This document shows positions 33,263 through 42,981 of a stretch of 64,000 nucleotides of DNA, piece by piece; position 1 is the first letter of the stretch, and each line of letters opens with the position of its first letter. A model generated the notes under the pieces. The model saw nothing but the letters and a program-made list of their open reading frames with translations. It was not told the DNA's origin and ran no database searches. Origin of the DNA: Chromatiaceae bacterium. GTDB lineage: Bacteria; Pseudomonadota; Gammaproteobacteria; Chromatiales; Chromatiaceae. The position numbers and the translations under genes were made by a program. The DNA is taken from NCBI GenBank assembly GCA_024235215.1, contig JACKMU010000001.1, positions 248,001 to 312,000 of the forward strand. Direction: 5' to 3'.

Positions 33263-35707
33263 TCAATGCTGGGTCAAAACTGTTCGCTTTTTAGAGACTT
33301 TATTCCCCGTAGTGGACACTTTCTCCTTTTCGTCCTCATCCTCCTGTACAGCCGCCTCTGGAACTTCAGTCAAGGCAATCTCCAACACCTGATCTATCCA
33401 GCGCACCGGTTTGATCTCTAGATTCTGCTTGATGTTTTTCGGTATCTCAACCAGGTCTCGTTCGTTCTCGAGTGGAATGATCACAGTTTTTATACCACCT
33501 CGATGCGCCGCCAGCAGTTTCTCCTTGAGGCCACCAATCGGTAGCACTTCGCCACGTAACGTGATCTCTCCAGTCATTGCCACATCAGCACGCACCGGAA
33601 TCTGGGTGAGCGCCGAAACCAGACAGGTACACATACCAATGCCCGCACTGGGGCCGTCCTTGGGCGTAGCACCTTCTGGAACATGGATGTGCACATCATA
33701 TTTCTGATAGAAATCCTCCTCCAATCCAAGCAGAGACGCTCTGCTGCGTACCACTGTCATGGCGGCTTGTATAGATTCCTGCATTATTGCACCCAGTTGA
33801 CCGGTGTGGATCAATTTTCCCTTACCTGGTGCAAGGGCTGCCTCAATGTGCAGTAGTTCACCTCCCACTTCTGTCCAGGCAAGTCCCGTCACCTGGCCGG
33901 TCTGATCGTGATCATCCACTTCACCGTAGCGGAAGCGCTGTACGCCCAGATAGCGATTCAGACTGGCCGGGGTGATGACAATCTGATTCTCACGCCGCTT
34001 GAGAAGAATCTCCTTGACCACTTTTCGGCAGATCTTGGAGATCTCCCGTTCCAGATTGCGCACACCCGCCTCGCGGGTATAGAAGCGGACTATATCTCTG
34101 ATCGCACTCTCCCGAATCACAAGTTCCGACTCTTTCAAACCGTGATTCTCTGTCTGCTTCGGAATCAGATAACGCAAAGCGATATTGATCTTTTCATCCT
34201 CCGTATATCCGGACAATCGAATCACTTCCATTCGGTCGAGCAACGGCGGTGGAATATTCATTGTATTGGCCGTTGCAACGAACATCACTTCCGAGAGATC
34301 GAAATCAACTTCCAGATAATGATCCACGAAGGTGTGATTCTGCTCTGGGTCGAGAACCTCCAGCAGCGCAGATGCGGGATCACCACGAAAATCCATCGCC
34401 ATCTTGTCAATCTCATCCAGCAGGAACAGCGGATTGCGTGTTTCGATACGGGAGAGGTTCTGAATAATTTTTCCAGGAAGTGCCCCAATATAGGTACGTC
34501 GGTGCCCCCTGATCTCGGCTTCATCCCGCACTCCTCCGAGTGCCATACGGACAAATTTGCGATTGGTGGCATGGGCAATGGATTGTCCTACCGAAGTCTT
34601 GCCAACGCCGGGAGGACCAACCAGGCAGAGGATCGGTCCCTTCAGTTTGCGCACCCGTTGTTGTACTGCAAGATATTCGATAATACGTTCCTTTACCTTC
34701 TCAAGTCCGTAGTGATCGCCTTCCAGCACATCTTCAGCTATTTTCAGGTCGTTGCGGATCTTGGTCCGCTTCTTCCAAGGCACGTTGACCAGTGTATCGA
34801 TGTAGTTGCGCACCACGGTTGCCTCGGCGGACATCGGCGACATCAACTTGAGTTTATTCAACTCCGAGAGCGCCTTGGTTTTGGCCTCTTTAGGCATACC
34901 AGCCTTCTCTATACGATTGGTGAGATCCTCGATCTCATTCGGCGCCTCCTCCAATTCACCCAGTTCCTTCTGAATCGCCTTCATCTGTTCGTTGAGATAG
35001 TATTCGCGCTGGTTCTTCTCCATCTGTCGCTTCACCCTGCCACGAATCCGCTTCTCTATCTGTAGCAGGTCATTTTCCGACTCCATCAGCCCCATCAGAT
35101 GTTCGAGACGCGATGAGATGTCCGCCATCTCCAAAACAACCTGCTTCTCATCAAGCTTCAGCGACATGTGCGCTGCCATCGTATCCGCAAGTCGGCTCGG
35201 ATCGTCAATACTCGAAAGTGAGGTCAACACTTCCGGTGGCACCTTCTTGTTTAGCTTGACATACTGATCAAACAACGTGGTTGCAGAACGCATCAACACG
35301 TCCATTTCGCGCTCATCCAGAGAATGGATATCGCGTATAACCTCCATTTGTGCAGCAAAATAACCTTTGGAGGATACAAATTTGACAATCCTGGAACGAT
35401 CACCGCCTTCTACAAGCACCTTAACCGTACCATCGGGAAGTTTGAGCAGTTGCAGAATATTAGCCAGTGTACCCACCCGGTAGAGATCATCTGGAGACGG
35501 ATCGTCGGTATCAGCACTTTTTTGCGCCACTAGCAGAATCTGTTTGTTGTCCTGCATCGCAGCATCCAGTGCCAGAATCGATTTATCTCTGCCCACAAAC
35601 AACGGAATCACCATATGCGGATAGACTACGACGTCGCGCAGAGGTAACACAGGGACGCCATTGCCCGATTCCTGATTCACCGAAAAACCATTATCTTCCT
35701 GACCCAT
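33263..35707 (-). CDS. lon: ATP-dependent protease Lon
   Basis: 814 residues. N-terminal substrate domain (VPVLPLRDVVVYPHMVIPLF), coiled coil, AAA+ module with Walker A GPPGVGKTSVGQS and Walker B LFLLDEIDKM, and C-terminal serine-lysine protease domain with KDGPSAGIGMCT (catalytic Ser). It degrades misfolded and selected regulatory proteins. ATG at 35707. Downstream of clpX, as in E. coli. Confidence 0.98.
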   Translation of the reverse strand: MGQEDNGFSVNQESGNGVPVLPLRDVVVYPHMVIPLFVGRDKSILALDAAMQDNKQILLVAQKSADTDDPSPDDLYRVGTLANILQLLKLPDGTVKVLVEGGDRSRIVKFVSSKGYFAAQMEVIRDIHSLDEREMDVLMRSATTLFDQYVKLNKKVPPEVLTSLSSIDDPSRLADTMAAHMSLKLDEKQVVLEMADISSRLEHLMGLMESENDLLQIEKRIRGRVKRQMEKNQREYYLNEQMKAIQKELGELEEAPNEIEDLTNRIEKAGMPKEAKTKALSELNKLKLMSPMSAEATVVRNYIDTLVNVPWKKRTKIRNDLKIAEDVLEGDHYGLEKVKERIIEYLAVQQRVRKLKGPILCLVGPPGVGKTSVGQSIAHATNRKFVRMALGGVRDEAEIRGHRRTYIGALPGKIIQNLSRIETRNPLFLLDEIDKMAMDFRGDPASALLEVLDPEQNHTFVDHYLEVDFDLSEVMFVATANTMNIPPPLLDRMEVIRLSGYTEDEKINIALRYLIPKQTENHGLKESELVIRESAIRDIVRFYTREAGVRNLEREISKICRKVVKEILLKRRENQIVITPASLNRYLGVQRFRYGEVDDHDQTGQVTGLAWTEVGGELLHIEAALAPGKGKLIHTGQLGAIMQESIQAAMTVVRSRASLLGLEEDFYQKYDVHIHVPEGATPKDGPSAGIGMCTCLVSALTQIPVRADVAMTGEITLRGEVLPIGGLKEKLLAAHRGGIKTVIIPLENERDLVEIPKNIKQNLEIKPVRWIDQVLEIALTEVPEAAVQEDEDEKEKVSTTGNKVSKKRTVLTQH

Positions 35708-35971
35708 TTGGGTATCTCCAACTGATGAGGCTTATCTCTTAAAGACAAAATTTTGATTGCGGAGCCCTTTCAACCGGTTGGTCACCCGTCCGTTGCGACG
35801 TCGAGTGACTGACCATTTGTCAGGCGAGCGAAGGAGTTCTTCGCACTCACTCCGGTATTGCCGTTGAAAGATGATGATTGGGGCTAAATATGTTTCTTCA
35901 ACACCCGGTCTGGACCCAGCCGTAATTCGAACAGCCTCCATGAATTTACCGCCGTCCGGGCGTAAGGAGCT

Positions 35972-37246
35972 TCAATCCGACGACATAGCCAACTGTTTTT
36001 CGCTGTTCTCATAGACAATGTACGGATCGTTTTCCCCAAGAATCACCGACTCGTCTATAACAACCTTGCTGACATCCTCCATTGATGGAAGATCATACAT
36101 GGTATCGAGCAGAACCTGCTCCAAGATGGTACGCAGCCCGCGTGCTCCGGTCTTTCGCTCCATCGCCTTACGTGCGATAGCGTGCAAAGAGTCCGTCCTG
36201 AACTCCAGCTCACACTTCTCCATCTCAAACAGTTTGGCATACTGTTTCACTAGCGCATTTTTTGGTTCTGTCAAAATCTTGACCAGAGCCTCCTCATCCA
36301 GCTCTTCCAGTGTTGCAACCACCGGCAGTCGACCTACAAATTCTGGAATCAATCCATATTTGATCAGGTCTTCCGGCTCCACACTGGGCAATATCTCACC
36401 AATATTGCTTCTGGTATCCTTGCTGCGCACCTGAGCTGAAAATCCAATCCCTCCTTTTTCAGAGCGGTTCCGAATCACCTTATCCAATCCGGAGAATGCC
36501 CCGCCAACGATGAACAGGATGTTGGAAGTATCGACTTGTAGAAACTCCTGCTGTGGATGCTTACGACCGCCCTGGGGAGGTACCGATGCCACGGTTCCTT
36601 CGATCAGCTTGAGCAGCGCCTGTTGAACACCTTCACCAGAGACATCTCGGGTTATTGAGGGATTGTCCGATTTGCGGGATATCTTATCGATTTCATCGAT
36701 ATAAACGATTCCGGTCTGTGCCTTTTCGACATCGTAATCGCACTTCTGAAGTAGTTTTTGAATGATATTTTCGACATCTTCACCCACATACCCGGCTTCT
36801 GTCAGCGTGGTGGCATCCGCAATAGTGAAGGGTACATTCAGCATTCGAGCAAGCGTTTCCGCCAACAGAGTTTTACCTGAGCCGGTTGGACCGATCAGAA
36901 GTATGTTGCTTTTGGATATCTCGATGTCGTCTTTCTTACTGTCCTTTTCAAGTCGTTTATAGTGATTGTAGACTGCTACCGAGAGGACCTTCTTTGCTCT
37001 CGCCTGACCGATAACATATTGATCAAGAATAGCATTGATGTCTTGTGGTTTGGGTAAACTATTCCCTGACTCGGTCGCCCCTTCCTGCATCTCCTCACGG
37101 ATGATATCGTTGCAGAGTTCGACGCACTCGTCACAGATAAAGACAGACGGTCCGGCGATCAGCTTGCGTACTTCGTGTTGGCTTTTTCCGCAGAACGAGC
37201 AGTACAACAGCTTGCCGTCGTCGCCCCTGATCTTATCGTCGCTCAT
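35972..37246 (-). CDS. clpX: ClpX, ATP-dependent unfoldase of ClpXP
   Basis: 424 residues. N-terminal zinc-binding domain with CSFC and CDEC pairs, AAA+ Walker A LIGPTGSGKTLLAETL, Walker B GIVYIDEIDKI, and the C-terminal small domain. The ClpP-docking loop (IGF-type) is present as GGIGFSAQV. Feeds unfolded substrates to ClpP, which is encoded 168 bases upstream. Confidence 0.98.
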   Translation of the reverse strand: MSDDKIRGDDGKLLYCSFCGKSQHEVRKLIAGPSVFICDECVELCNDIIREEMQEGATESGNSLPKPQDINAILDQYVIGQARAKKVLSVAVYNHYKRLEKDSKKDDIEISKSNILLIGPTGSGKTLLAETLARMLNVPFTIADATTLTEAGYVGEDVENIIQKLLQKCDYDVEKAQTGIVYIDEIDKISRKSDNPSITRDVSGEGVQQALLKLIEGTVASVPPQGGRKHPQQEFLQVDTSNILFIVGGAFSGLDKVIRNRSEKGGIGFSAQVRSKDTRSNIGEILPSVEPEDLIKYGLIPEFVGRLPVVATLEELDEEALVKILTEPKNALVKQYAKLFEMEKCELEFRTDSLHAIARKAMERKTGARGLRTILEQVLLDTMYDLPSMEDVSKVVIDESVILGENDPYIVYENSEKQLAMSSD

Positions 37247-37414
37247 ACTCTTTTCCTTTCAGACCGTTTCTCGGGTAATCCACGAACATCCTCGATTCGA
37301 GCCTTTATAGCTTCATATTATCCGATTGCGTCAACTTAACAAGGTTCACTTGAAATGCGATAAACCCGGGAACTCAACACCAGACGATAAAACAGACTGA
37401 AATCTCAACCGGCA

Positions 37415-38056
37415 CTATGCGTCTTTACTCTCACTTCTACTCTGCATAACCCGGTCGACAATGCCATATTTAACCGCCTCTTCACCACTCATAAAATTAT
37501 CTCGTTCGGTATCGCGAGCCACTTGGTCCAGTGGCCTACCCGTGTGTTTGGCCATAATTTGATTCAACTTATCTCGAATAAGGAGAATCTCTTTGGCATG
37601 AATCTCGATATCGGTTGCCTGTCCTTGAAAACCACCCAACGGCTGATGAATCATCATTCTCGAATGGGGCAGACAGAACCTTTTTCCAGACGCACCGCCG
37701 GCCAGCAACAGCGCACCCATACTCGCCGCCTGACCGACACACATCGTACTCACATCGCAACGCACAAACTGCATGGTGTCGTAGATAGCCAAACCAGAAC
37801 TGACTGACCCTCCAGGTGAGTTGATGTACAGGTGGATGTCCTTGTCCGGATTTTCCGACTCAAGAAACAGCAGTTGTGCCACCACCAGGTTGGCCATGTG
37901 ATCTTCCACCGGACCAACCACGAATATCACCCGCTCCTTGAGCAGCCTGGAATAGATGTCGTAGGAGCGTTCGCCTCGAGCTGTCTGCTCCACTACGATC
38001 GGGATCAAGCCCAGATTATTCACATCAATACTACCCATGGAAGTTCTATCGACCAT
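37415..38056 (-). CDS. clpP: ClpP, ATP-dependent Clp protease proteolytic subunit
   Basis: About 213 residues. Catalytic Ser in GQAASMGALLLAGG, His in MMIHQPLGGFQG, Asp in RPLDQVARDTERDNFMS. Start uncertain: ATG 38056 (MVDRTSMGS...) is used here; TTG two codons upstream has the better AAGGA spacing and ATG 38038 is also possible. The N-terminal propeptide-like part before NNLGLIPIVVEQ is normally cut off. tig is 140 bases upstream. Confidence 0.97.
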   Translation of the reverse strand: MVDRTSMGSIDVNNLGLIPIVVEQTARGERSYDIYSRLLKERVIFVVGPVEDHMANLVVAQLLFLESENPDKDIHLYINSPGGSVSSGLAIYDTMQFVRCDVSTMCVGQAASMGALLLAGGASGKRFCLPHSRMMIHQPLGGFQGQATDIEIHAKEILLIRDKLNQIMAKHTGRPLDQVARDTERDNFMSGEEAVKYGIVDRVMQSRSESKDA

Positions 38057-38196
38057 TACCAAGGAATCCTTTATGCAAAAATTGCGATCACCTTTGCCAC
38101 CGGTGCACATCAATCCTGCCATTGCTTATCTGCAGGACTCTTCACCGCTGGGAATCAAAGAGGATGAGATTGTCTGTGTAAATTTGACGGGTCGTG

Positions 38197-39516
38197 CTAT
38201 TCAGCAGCCTCGCCTGAAGATGAGTCATTCATCAGCTCATCGAAGCTGCGCACCTGATCTTCCACCTTGACCCGTTCGATCACCCAATCGACCACCTGAT
38301 CTTCAAGTACCACATTTTCAAGGGCGGCCAATTCCTTCTTCTCCTTGAGGTAGTAATCGATGACCTCCTGCGGATCTTCGTAAGCCTGGGCAAATTGGGT
38401 GATTTTTGCATGCATCCGATTGTCATCCAGCTTGATGTCGTTCACTCTGATCAATTCACTCAGTATCAAGCCGAGGCTAACACGCCTCTCTGCTGACGGT
38501 TCAAACAGGTTCAACGGCAGGTCGATACGGCTGTTCGAACCGTTCTGCGCCAGGTTCTGTCGGGTCTGTTTCTGCAGCAACTTGGCCTCCTGCTTGATCA
38601 GTGCCTTTGGGACGATGATTGGATTGGCTTCGAGCAAAAGATTCATGACCCGCTCTTTAAGTATGTTCCGAATCTTCTCCTGAAGTTCCCGCTCCATGTT
38701 ACTGCGTATCTCCTGCCGCAGTCCCACCACACCACCCTCAGTGACACCGAAAGCCTTGGCGAACTCCTCGTCCACATCCGGCAGAATCGGTTCGGATATC
38801 CTATTTACCTTCACATCAAACTTTGCATCTTTCCCCGCCAGATGTTTTGCCCGGTATTCCTCGGGAAACTGCAGTTCCAGAGTGCGATTCTCACCCGATT
38901 TCGCACCCATGAGACGCTCTTCAAATCCTGGAATCATAGCTGAGGAGCCGAGTACCAGTGGCACCCCGTCCGCGCTGCCACCTTCAAATTCCCTATCTTC
39001 GACAAACCCTTTGAAGTCGATGATTAACTGGTCACCGATTTGCGCCTCACGCTCAACCTCATTCCAGGTGGTACGTTGCTTGCGGAGTTTTTCAATCATC
39101 GCCTCCAGGTCAGCATCGGTTACCTCGGCCAGAGGGCGTTCAACCACCTTCTCAGAGATATCCTTAAGTTCCACTTCAGGCATCACTTCGAACACTGCTA
39201 CATAACCCAGGCCGTCGGTTGATCCGGTTTGCAATGGTTCGATGGTTGGTTCACCCGCCGGCCGCAGCTTCTCTTTCTCCAGCGCCTCGAAATAGGTCGA
39301 TTGAACCAAGTCTCCGAAAATCTCCTGTCTAGCCTGGCCAGTGTAGCGTTGCCGCACGATGGAGAGCGGTACTTTCCCCGGTCGAAAACCATCCATTTTG
39401 ACGCTACGCGCAATCTCTTTCAGGCGTTTCTCCAGTGCACCACGGACCATTTCAGCAGGCAGCTCGACTGTCATGCGACGCTCAAGCCCCTCTCTCGATT
39501 CAACCGAAACTTGCAT
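38197..39516 (-). CDS. tig: Trigger factor
   Basis: 439 residues. Ribosome-binding N-terminal domain with the signature GFRPGKVPLSIVRQRYG-type sequence, central FKBP-like PPIase domain (residues about 150-235, GDQLIIDFKGFVEDREFEGG), C-terminal helical chaperone arms. First chaperone met by nascent chains. Site GAGGTAATTA before ATG 39516. An exact palindrome lies in its leader. Confidence 0.97.
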   Translation of the reverse strand: MQVSVESREGLERRMTVELPAEMVRGALEKRLKEIARSVKMDGFRPGKVPLSIVRQRYTGQARQEIFGDLVQSTYFEALEKEKLRPAGEPTIEPLQTGSTDGLGYVAVFEVMPEVELKDISEKVVERPLAEVTDADLEAMIEKLRKQRTTWNEVEREAQIGDQLIIDFKGFVEDREFEGGSADGVPLVLGSSAMIPGFEERLMGAKSGENRTLELQFPEEYRAKHLAGKDAKFDVKVNRISEPILPDVDEEFAKAFGVTEGGVVGLRQEIRSNMERELQEKIRNILKERVMNLLLEANPIIVPKALIKQEAKLLQKQTRQNLAQNGSNSRIDLPLNLFEPSAERRVSLGLILSELIRVNDIKLDDNRMHAKITQFAQAYEDPQEVIDYYLKEKKELAALENVVLEDQVVDWVIERVKVEDQVRSFDELMNDSSSGEAAE

Positions 39517-39529
39517 TAATTACCTCTTC

Positions 39530-39567
39530 GGCGGATGCATCCGCCAGCTATCGCTATCGCTATCGAC
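39530..39567. repeat. 16-bp perfect palindrome and short tandem repeat in the tig leader
   Basis: GGCGGATGCATCCGCC at 39530-39545 is a perfect palindrome 14 bases upstream of the tig start. Next to it TATCGC is repeated twice followed by TATCGA (39549-39567). Lying between tRNA-Leu and tig, it could fold in the tig 5' leader. Role not shown. Confidence 0.8.
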
Positions 39568-39625
39568 AATTTAAAATAAATGGGGAAAATCTGTCGCTGT
39601 AAAGGGTACATCAACCCCCATTTCA

Positions 39626-39710
<85 letters not shown>

Positions 39711-40157
39711 TTGCGACTTCGTGCCCGAACGTCGAGCCGTCCGATCAGCCAATCTGTGATTATACATTCATGCAGACAAAGGTGTAATCTGCGGTGCACA
39801 CCCCCCACGCAGCGAAAATCCCAGGTTCAACCATAGGCAGGTGAAAAGCACGGTTTGGTCGTGATGATGCCCACTCCCGGCAAAAGTATCAACGGGCGCA
39901 GAAATGCGTTCTAGCGGGCTTTACCGGGTGTCTGAGTAAATGCCATCCTCACCATTTACCGCGAAAAAGCCAGACGTGCTTCACAAACCGGCAACGCCCT
40001 CTCCCGAAAACGAACCGCTAGCAGGATCAGTCAGGCTGTCTATGTCAGAATCGTCCTGCATAACCCGGCTCAGGAAAATCTTGCTTGGTCGTCAGCCCAG
40101 GTGATTGCTCTGATCGGAGCGCCCTCACTCCCTCCCAACCACACTCGGCAGCACACC
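39711..40157. other. Intergenic region without recognised gene
   Basis: 447 bases between the CBS-domain gene (3' end) and tRNA-Leu (5' end). It must hold the tRNA-Leu promoter. Short open frames lack ribosome sites and recognisable sequence. A weak CTAGCGG/CCGCTAG pair is about 100 bases apart; I do not give it meaning. Confidence 0.5.
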
Positions 40158-40619
40158 TTATCTACCGCTCATGCCAGCAGCGACATTGGATTGAAAAAGC
40201 GCTTTATGTACATCACCGAGACTCAGCATCCCCACCAAATCCCCCCCATCAGAGACCGGAATTCGCCGAAAGCGATTGCGCACCATGGTGGAGGCGGCCT
40301 TAAGGATATGGTCATGAGGCGAAACAGTGATGACATTCGCGGTCATCAAATCCTTAACCCGCAGGTTCACTACATCGCGATATTTACCCATCATTCCCTC
40401 GAAATCGACCGAGCCCAGGCCATCCGCAATCATATCCTCGAGCGTCGGGAAAAGTTTGTGCAGCACATCTTTTTCAGCGATGAAACCCACCATCTTTCCG
40501 TCTGACAGTACCGGCAGACCGCTATAGCGGTACAGACACATCAACGACACCACTTCCAGCAGTCCGGTCTCCGGGGAAACGGTCCGCGGTGAACCGGTCA
40601 TTATCTCTTTCACCAACAT
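40158..40619 (-). CDS. Small CBS-domain-pair protein
   Basis: 153 residues made of two CBS domains: first around residues 3-60 (VKEIMTGSPRTVSPETGLLE ... GFIAEKDVLHKLFP), second around 85-145 (VKDLMTANVITVSPHDHILK ... GMLSLGDVHKALF). Such pairs bind adenine nucleotides or related ligands and sense energy state. No effector domain is attached, so its partner is unknown. AAGAGGA site nine bases upstream of ATG. Single gene. Confidence 0.93.
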   Translation of the reverse strand: MLVKEIMTGSPRTVSPETGLLEVVSLMCLYRYSGLPVLSDGKMVGFIAEKDVLHKLFPTLEDMIADGLGSVDFEGMMGKYRDVVNLRVKDLMTANVITVSPHDHILKAASTMVRNRFRRIPVSDGGDLVGMLSLGDVHKALFQSNVAAGMSGR

Positions 40620-40812
40620 GAAGATATTCCTCTTGATTCTATCTTTAGCATCTATACAACGAAAAGAGCCATCCGGGTCGCTCGTTCAATACCAGCGAAG
40701 ATGCCCCGAACGCTTTCAGCCACAAAGAGATCAGGCCGGGATACTCGATTCTCCAGCCGGAATGCCGGGTAGCATGACATACTCTTGGGAAATAGACGAA
40801 CAGTTTCGGTCG

Positions 40813-42741
40813 TTACTGATGACCGTTGCCTGAATCGACACGCCTGTTACGGTTGGATTCAGATGACTCGCTCAGACTGACCGAGAGGTCGTTGATCATG
40901 AGTTCGGCGTCTCCGTCTGCCACATTGGCACTCTCGATCAGTTCGTGGTCAGGCGCGACTTTGCGCCCCATCTCCTGGACCTTGGCCCATAGCTCAGGTG
41001 ACTGGGCGATCATTGGCTGATAGACCTCTTCCATGGTCGTGACAAACTTTTTCCTGTCCTTTCGAAATGCATATATCTCAAGCAATTTCGCCTTCAGAGT
41101 CATATTGTTGGGGTTACTGGCGATCGACTGTTTCAACAACGCCTCGGCCTGTCCATAGCGTCGATAAGCCAGATAAATGTCTGCATCGGTCAGTACGGAT
41201 GCAACATCAACTTTTGCACTAAGAGAGAGATCGCTACCAGACGGGTCAATTTCCCGGTCTCGCCTGAATTTCCCAAGCTCCTTAGGGTTGATCAGCAGCC
41301 GCTCCTCTGTGGCTGGTTGTCCGTCTTCATCCACATAAGAAGCAAACAGTTCAGCTGGAGACGACTGGCGCTCCAGCTTGCGCCTCCTCGACCACAACCA
41401 TAGTAGAACCACGACCAGAAACGACAGCAACACCAACAGCAGCTGCCACCAATAGTCCCCAACCCGGTCCAACCAATCAGCTTGAGCTGGCCGGTTTACA
41501 ATCGGTTCCGGCGCTGTTGCGTTGACCTTTGGCTCAGGTACCGCTTCCGCCACATCACTCTTTTGTACAACGTCAGCGGGTTTCTTCTCCACCACCACCG
41601 CTGCCGCGGTTGCAGCCGCTGACTCGATCTTCATCCGAGCCAACTGCTGCGCCAGTTGATCCACGCTGCGATTGCGCTCTTCCAGTGACCGACGCAGCGC
41701 CTCGATCTTCAACTCCAGCGCATTTTTCAGCACCACCAGATCCCGGTTTATCTCCAGTACCGCCTCCAGATCCTTTCGAGAACTCTCCAGCGCTATGCTG
41801 AGATCAGTCGCGGCTGGAGGACTTGCTTCCGCCGCTACCTGGCTCCCCGCAACCTCCTCCGCTTCACCCACAGGAACAACACGCAGCTTTCCACTCGGAT
41901 CATCTGCAGCGGGTGTGGGCAAACCTGTCTCTGTGGCAGTCACCGGCTGATCCCGACCAATTTCGGTCTGGGGGACACGCTCCGGCTCCGGTGCTGTTCT
42001 GGACGGTGCGCTCTTCAGACTTTTCCACTCCTTGTTCTGCTGCTGGAACGCCCGCCGCGCTTCCACAGCGGAAAGTTCAGAGATTACCCCCTGATCTGGT
42101 ATCTCCAGGATTGCACCCCGCTTCAGAAAGTTGACATTGTCGTACTGGAAGGCGTCGGGGTTGGTGCGCAGCAACGCCATCATCATCTGTTCCACGGTGA
42201 CGGAACTTTTCGGTCTCACGCTGGCAGCGATCACCCAAAGCGTCTCGCTGGGCTTCACCGGGCCGTAGCGTTCGGTCACCATGGTCGCGGAGCCGGAAGC
42301 CGGCACCGCTTCGGCTCTGCTGCGCTCTACAGTCCGGGCGGACATCACATCGGCCGGTGGGGGATTCAGCAGAAGGGTAAACTCACGCAGCAGCCGGTTC
42401 TCCCCCCAAACGAACTCAAGCAGAAAATTGAGAAAGGGTTCCCTGACGCCTTCTTGTGTGGTGACATGGATAAATATCTGATGATTACCCCCCACCATCG
42501 GCTTGAATCTCAACTGGCTCAGCCACGGTGGGCGAATCAGGCCAGCGTCTGCAAAATCCTGCACTGACGCGATCGCAATTTGTAATCCATCGGCTTCATC
42601 CTGCGTGATCGATACCAACTCGATCCGTGCATCCAGCGGCTCATTAAGAAAAGAGTTGACCCTGATATCCCGGAATCCCAGCGCTCCCGCTCCGCTAGAG
42701 AGCAAGAGGAGTACCAATAAACCCGCAATTTTTGTTTTCAT
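40813..42741 (-). CDS. FimV-like protein (short form)
   Basis: 642 residues from ATG 42741; the long upstream frame is not conserved in kind. Signal peptide (LLVLLLLSSGAGALG), the FimV N-terminal domain (FRDIRVNSFLNEPLDARIEL ... FLNFLLEFVWGENRLLREFT), a LysM-like part (GPVKPSETLWVIAASVRP), coiled coil about 360-420, one membrane helix (WWQLLLVLLSFLVVVLLWLW), then a TPR-like part (DADIYLAYRRYGQAEALLKQ). FimV organises the cell pole, type IV pili and polar flagella in pseudomonads. This one is shorter than the usual 800-1000 residues; I do not see the last FimV C-terminal helix domain. It fits the polar flagellar genes in the window. Confidence 0.87.
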   Translation of the reverse strand: MKTKIAGLLVLLLLSSGAGALGFRDIRVNSFLNEPLDARIELVSITQDEADGLQIAIASVQDFADAGLIRPPWLSQLRFKPMVGGNHQIFIHVTTQEGVREPFLNFLLEFVWGENRLLREFTLLLNPPPADVMSARTVERSRAEAVPASGSATMVTERYGPVKPSETLWVIAASVRPKSSVTVEQMMMALLRTNPDAFQYDNVNFLKRGAILEIPDQGVISELSAVEARRAFQQQNKEWKSLKSAPSRTAPEPERVPQTEIGRDQPVTATETGLPTPAADDPSGKLRVVPVGEAEEVAGSQVAAEASPPAATDLSIALESSRKDLEAVLEINRDLVVLKNALELKIEALRRSLEERNRSVDQLAQQLARMKIESAAATAAAVVVEKKPADVVQKSDVAEAVPEPKVNATAPEPIVNRPAQADWLDRVGDYWWQLLLVLLSFLVVVLLWLWSRRRKLERQSSPAELFASYVDEDGQPATEERLLINPKELGKFRRDREIDPSGSDLSLSAKVDVASVLTDADIYLAYRRYGQAEALLKQSIASNPNNMTLKAKLLEIYAFRKDRKKFVTTMEEVYQPMIAQSPELWAKVQEMGRKVAPDHELIESANVADGDAELMINDLSVSLSESSESNRNRRVDSGNGHQ

Positions 42742-42981
42742 CTTAAAAAAACCTGTACCGGCCTGCCGGTCTGGCGTCCGCCGCACGCCCTCATCTGGTG
42801 CACTCTTGATGTTGTCACCGTACGATCGATTCGAATTCCTTGCAGCAGACAGCCATTGTATCGTTTTATTCGGGAATTTCTTTTTTATTTTCCAAGGTAA
42901 CTCTGACCAATAAACCCGGCATGGGTATAATACTACTCGACGGGTGTTATATTGGTCGAGACTCTCCGTGGACAAATCGCC

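Noticed and set aside
33908..35065. 385-codon open frame antisense to lon
   Set aside because: Lon is unmistakable on the other strand; the antisense sequence has no family features.
35732..35941. 69-codon frame between lon and clpX
   Set aside because: No ribosome site, no similarity recognised; the region is a normal promoter-bearing spacer.
40085..40303. 72-codon plus-strand frame overlapping the CBS gene
   Set aside because: Shadow of the CBS gene and spacer; no support.
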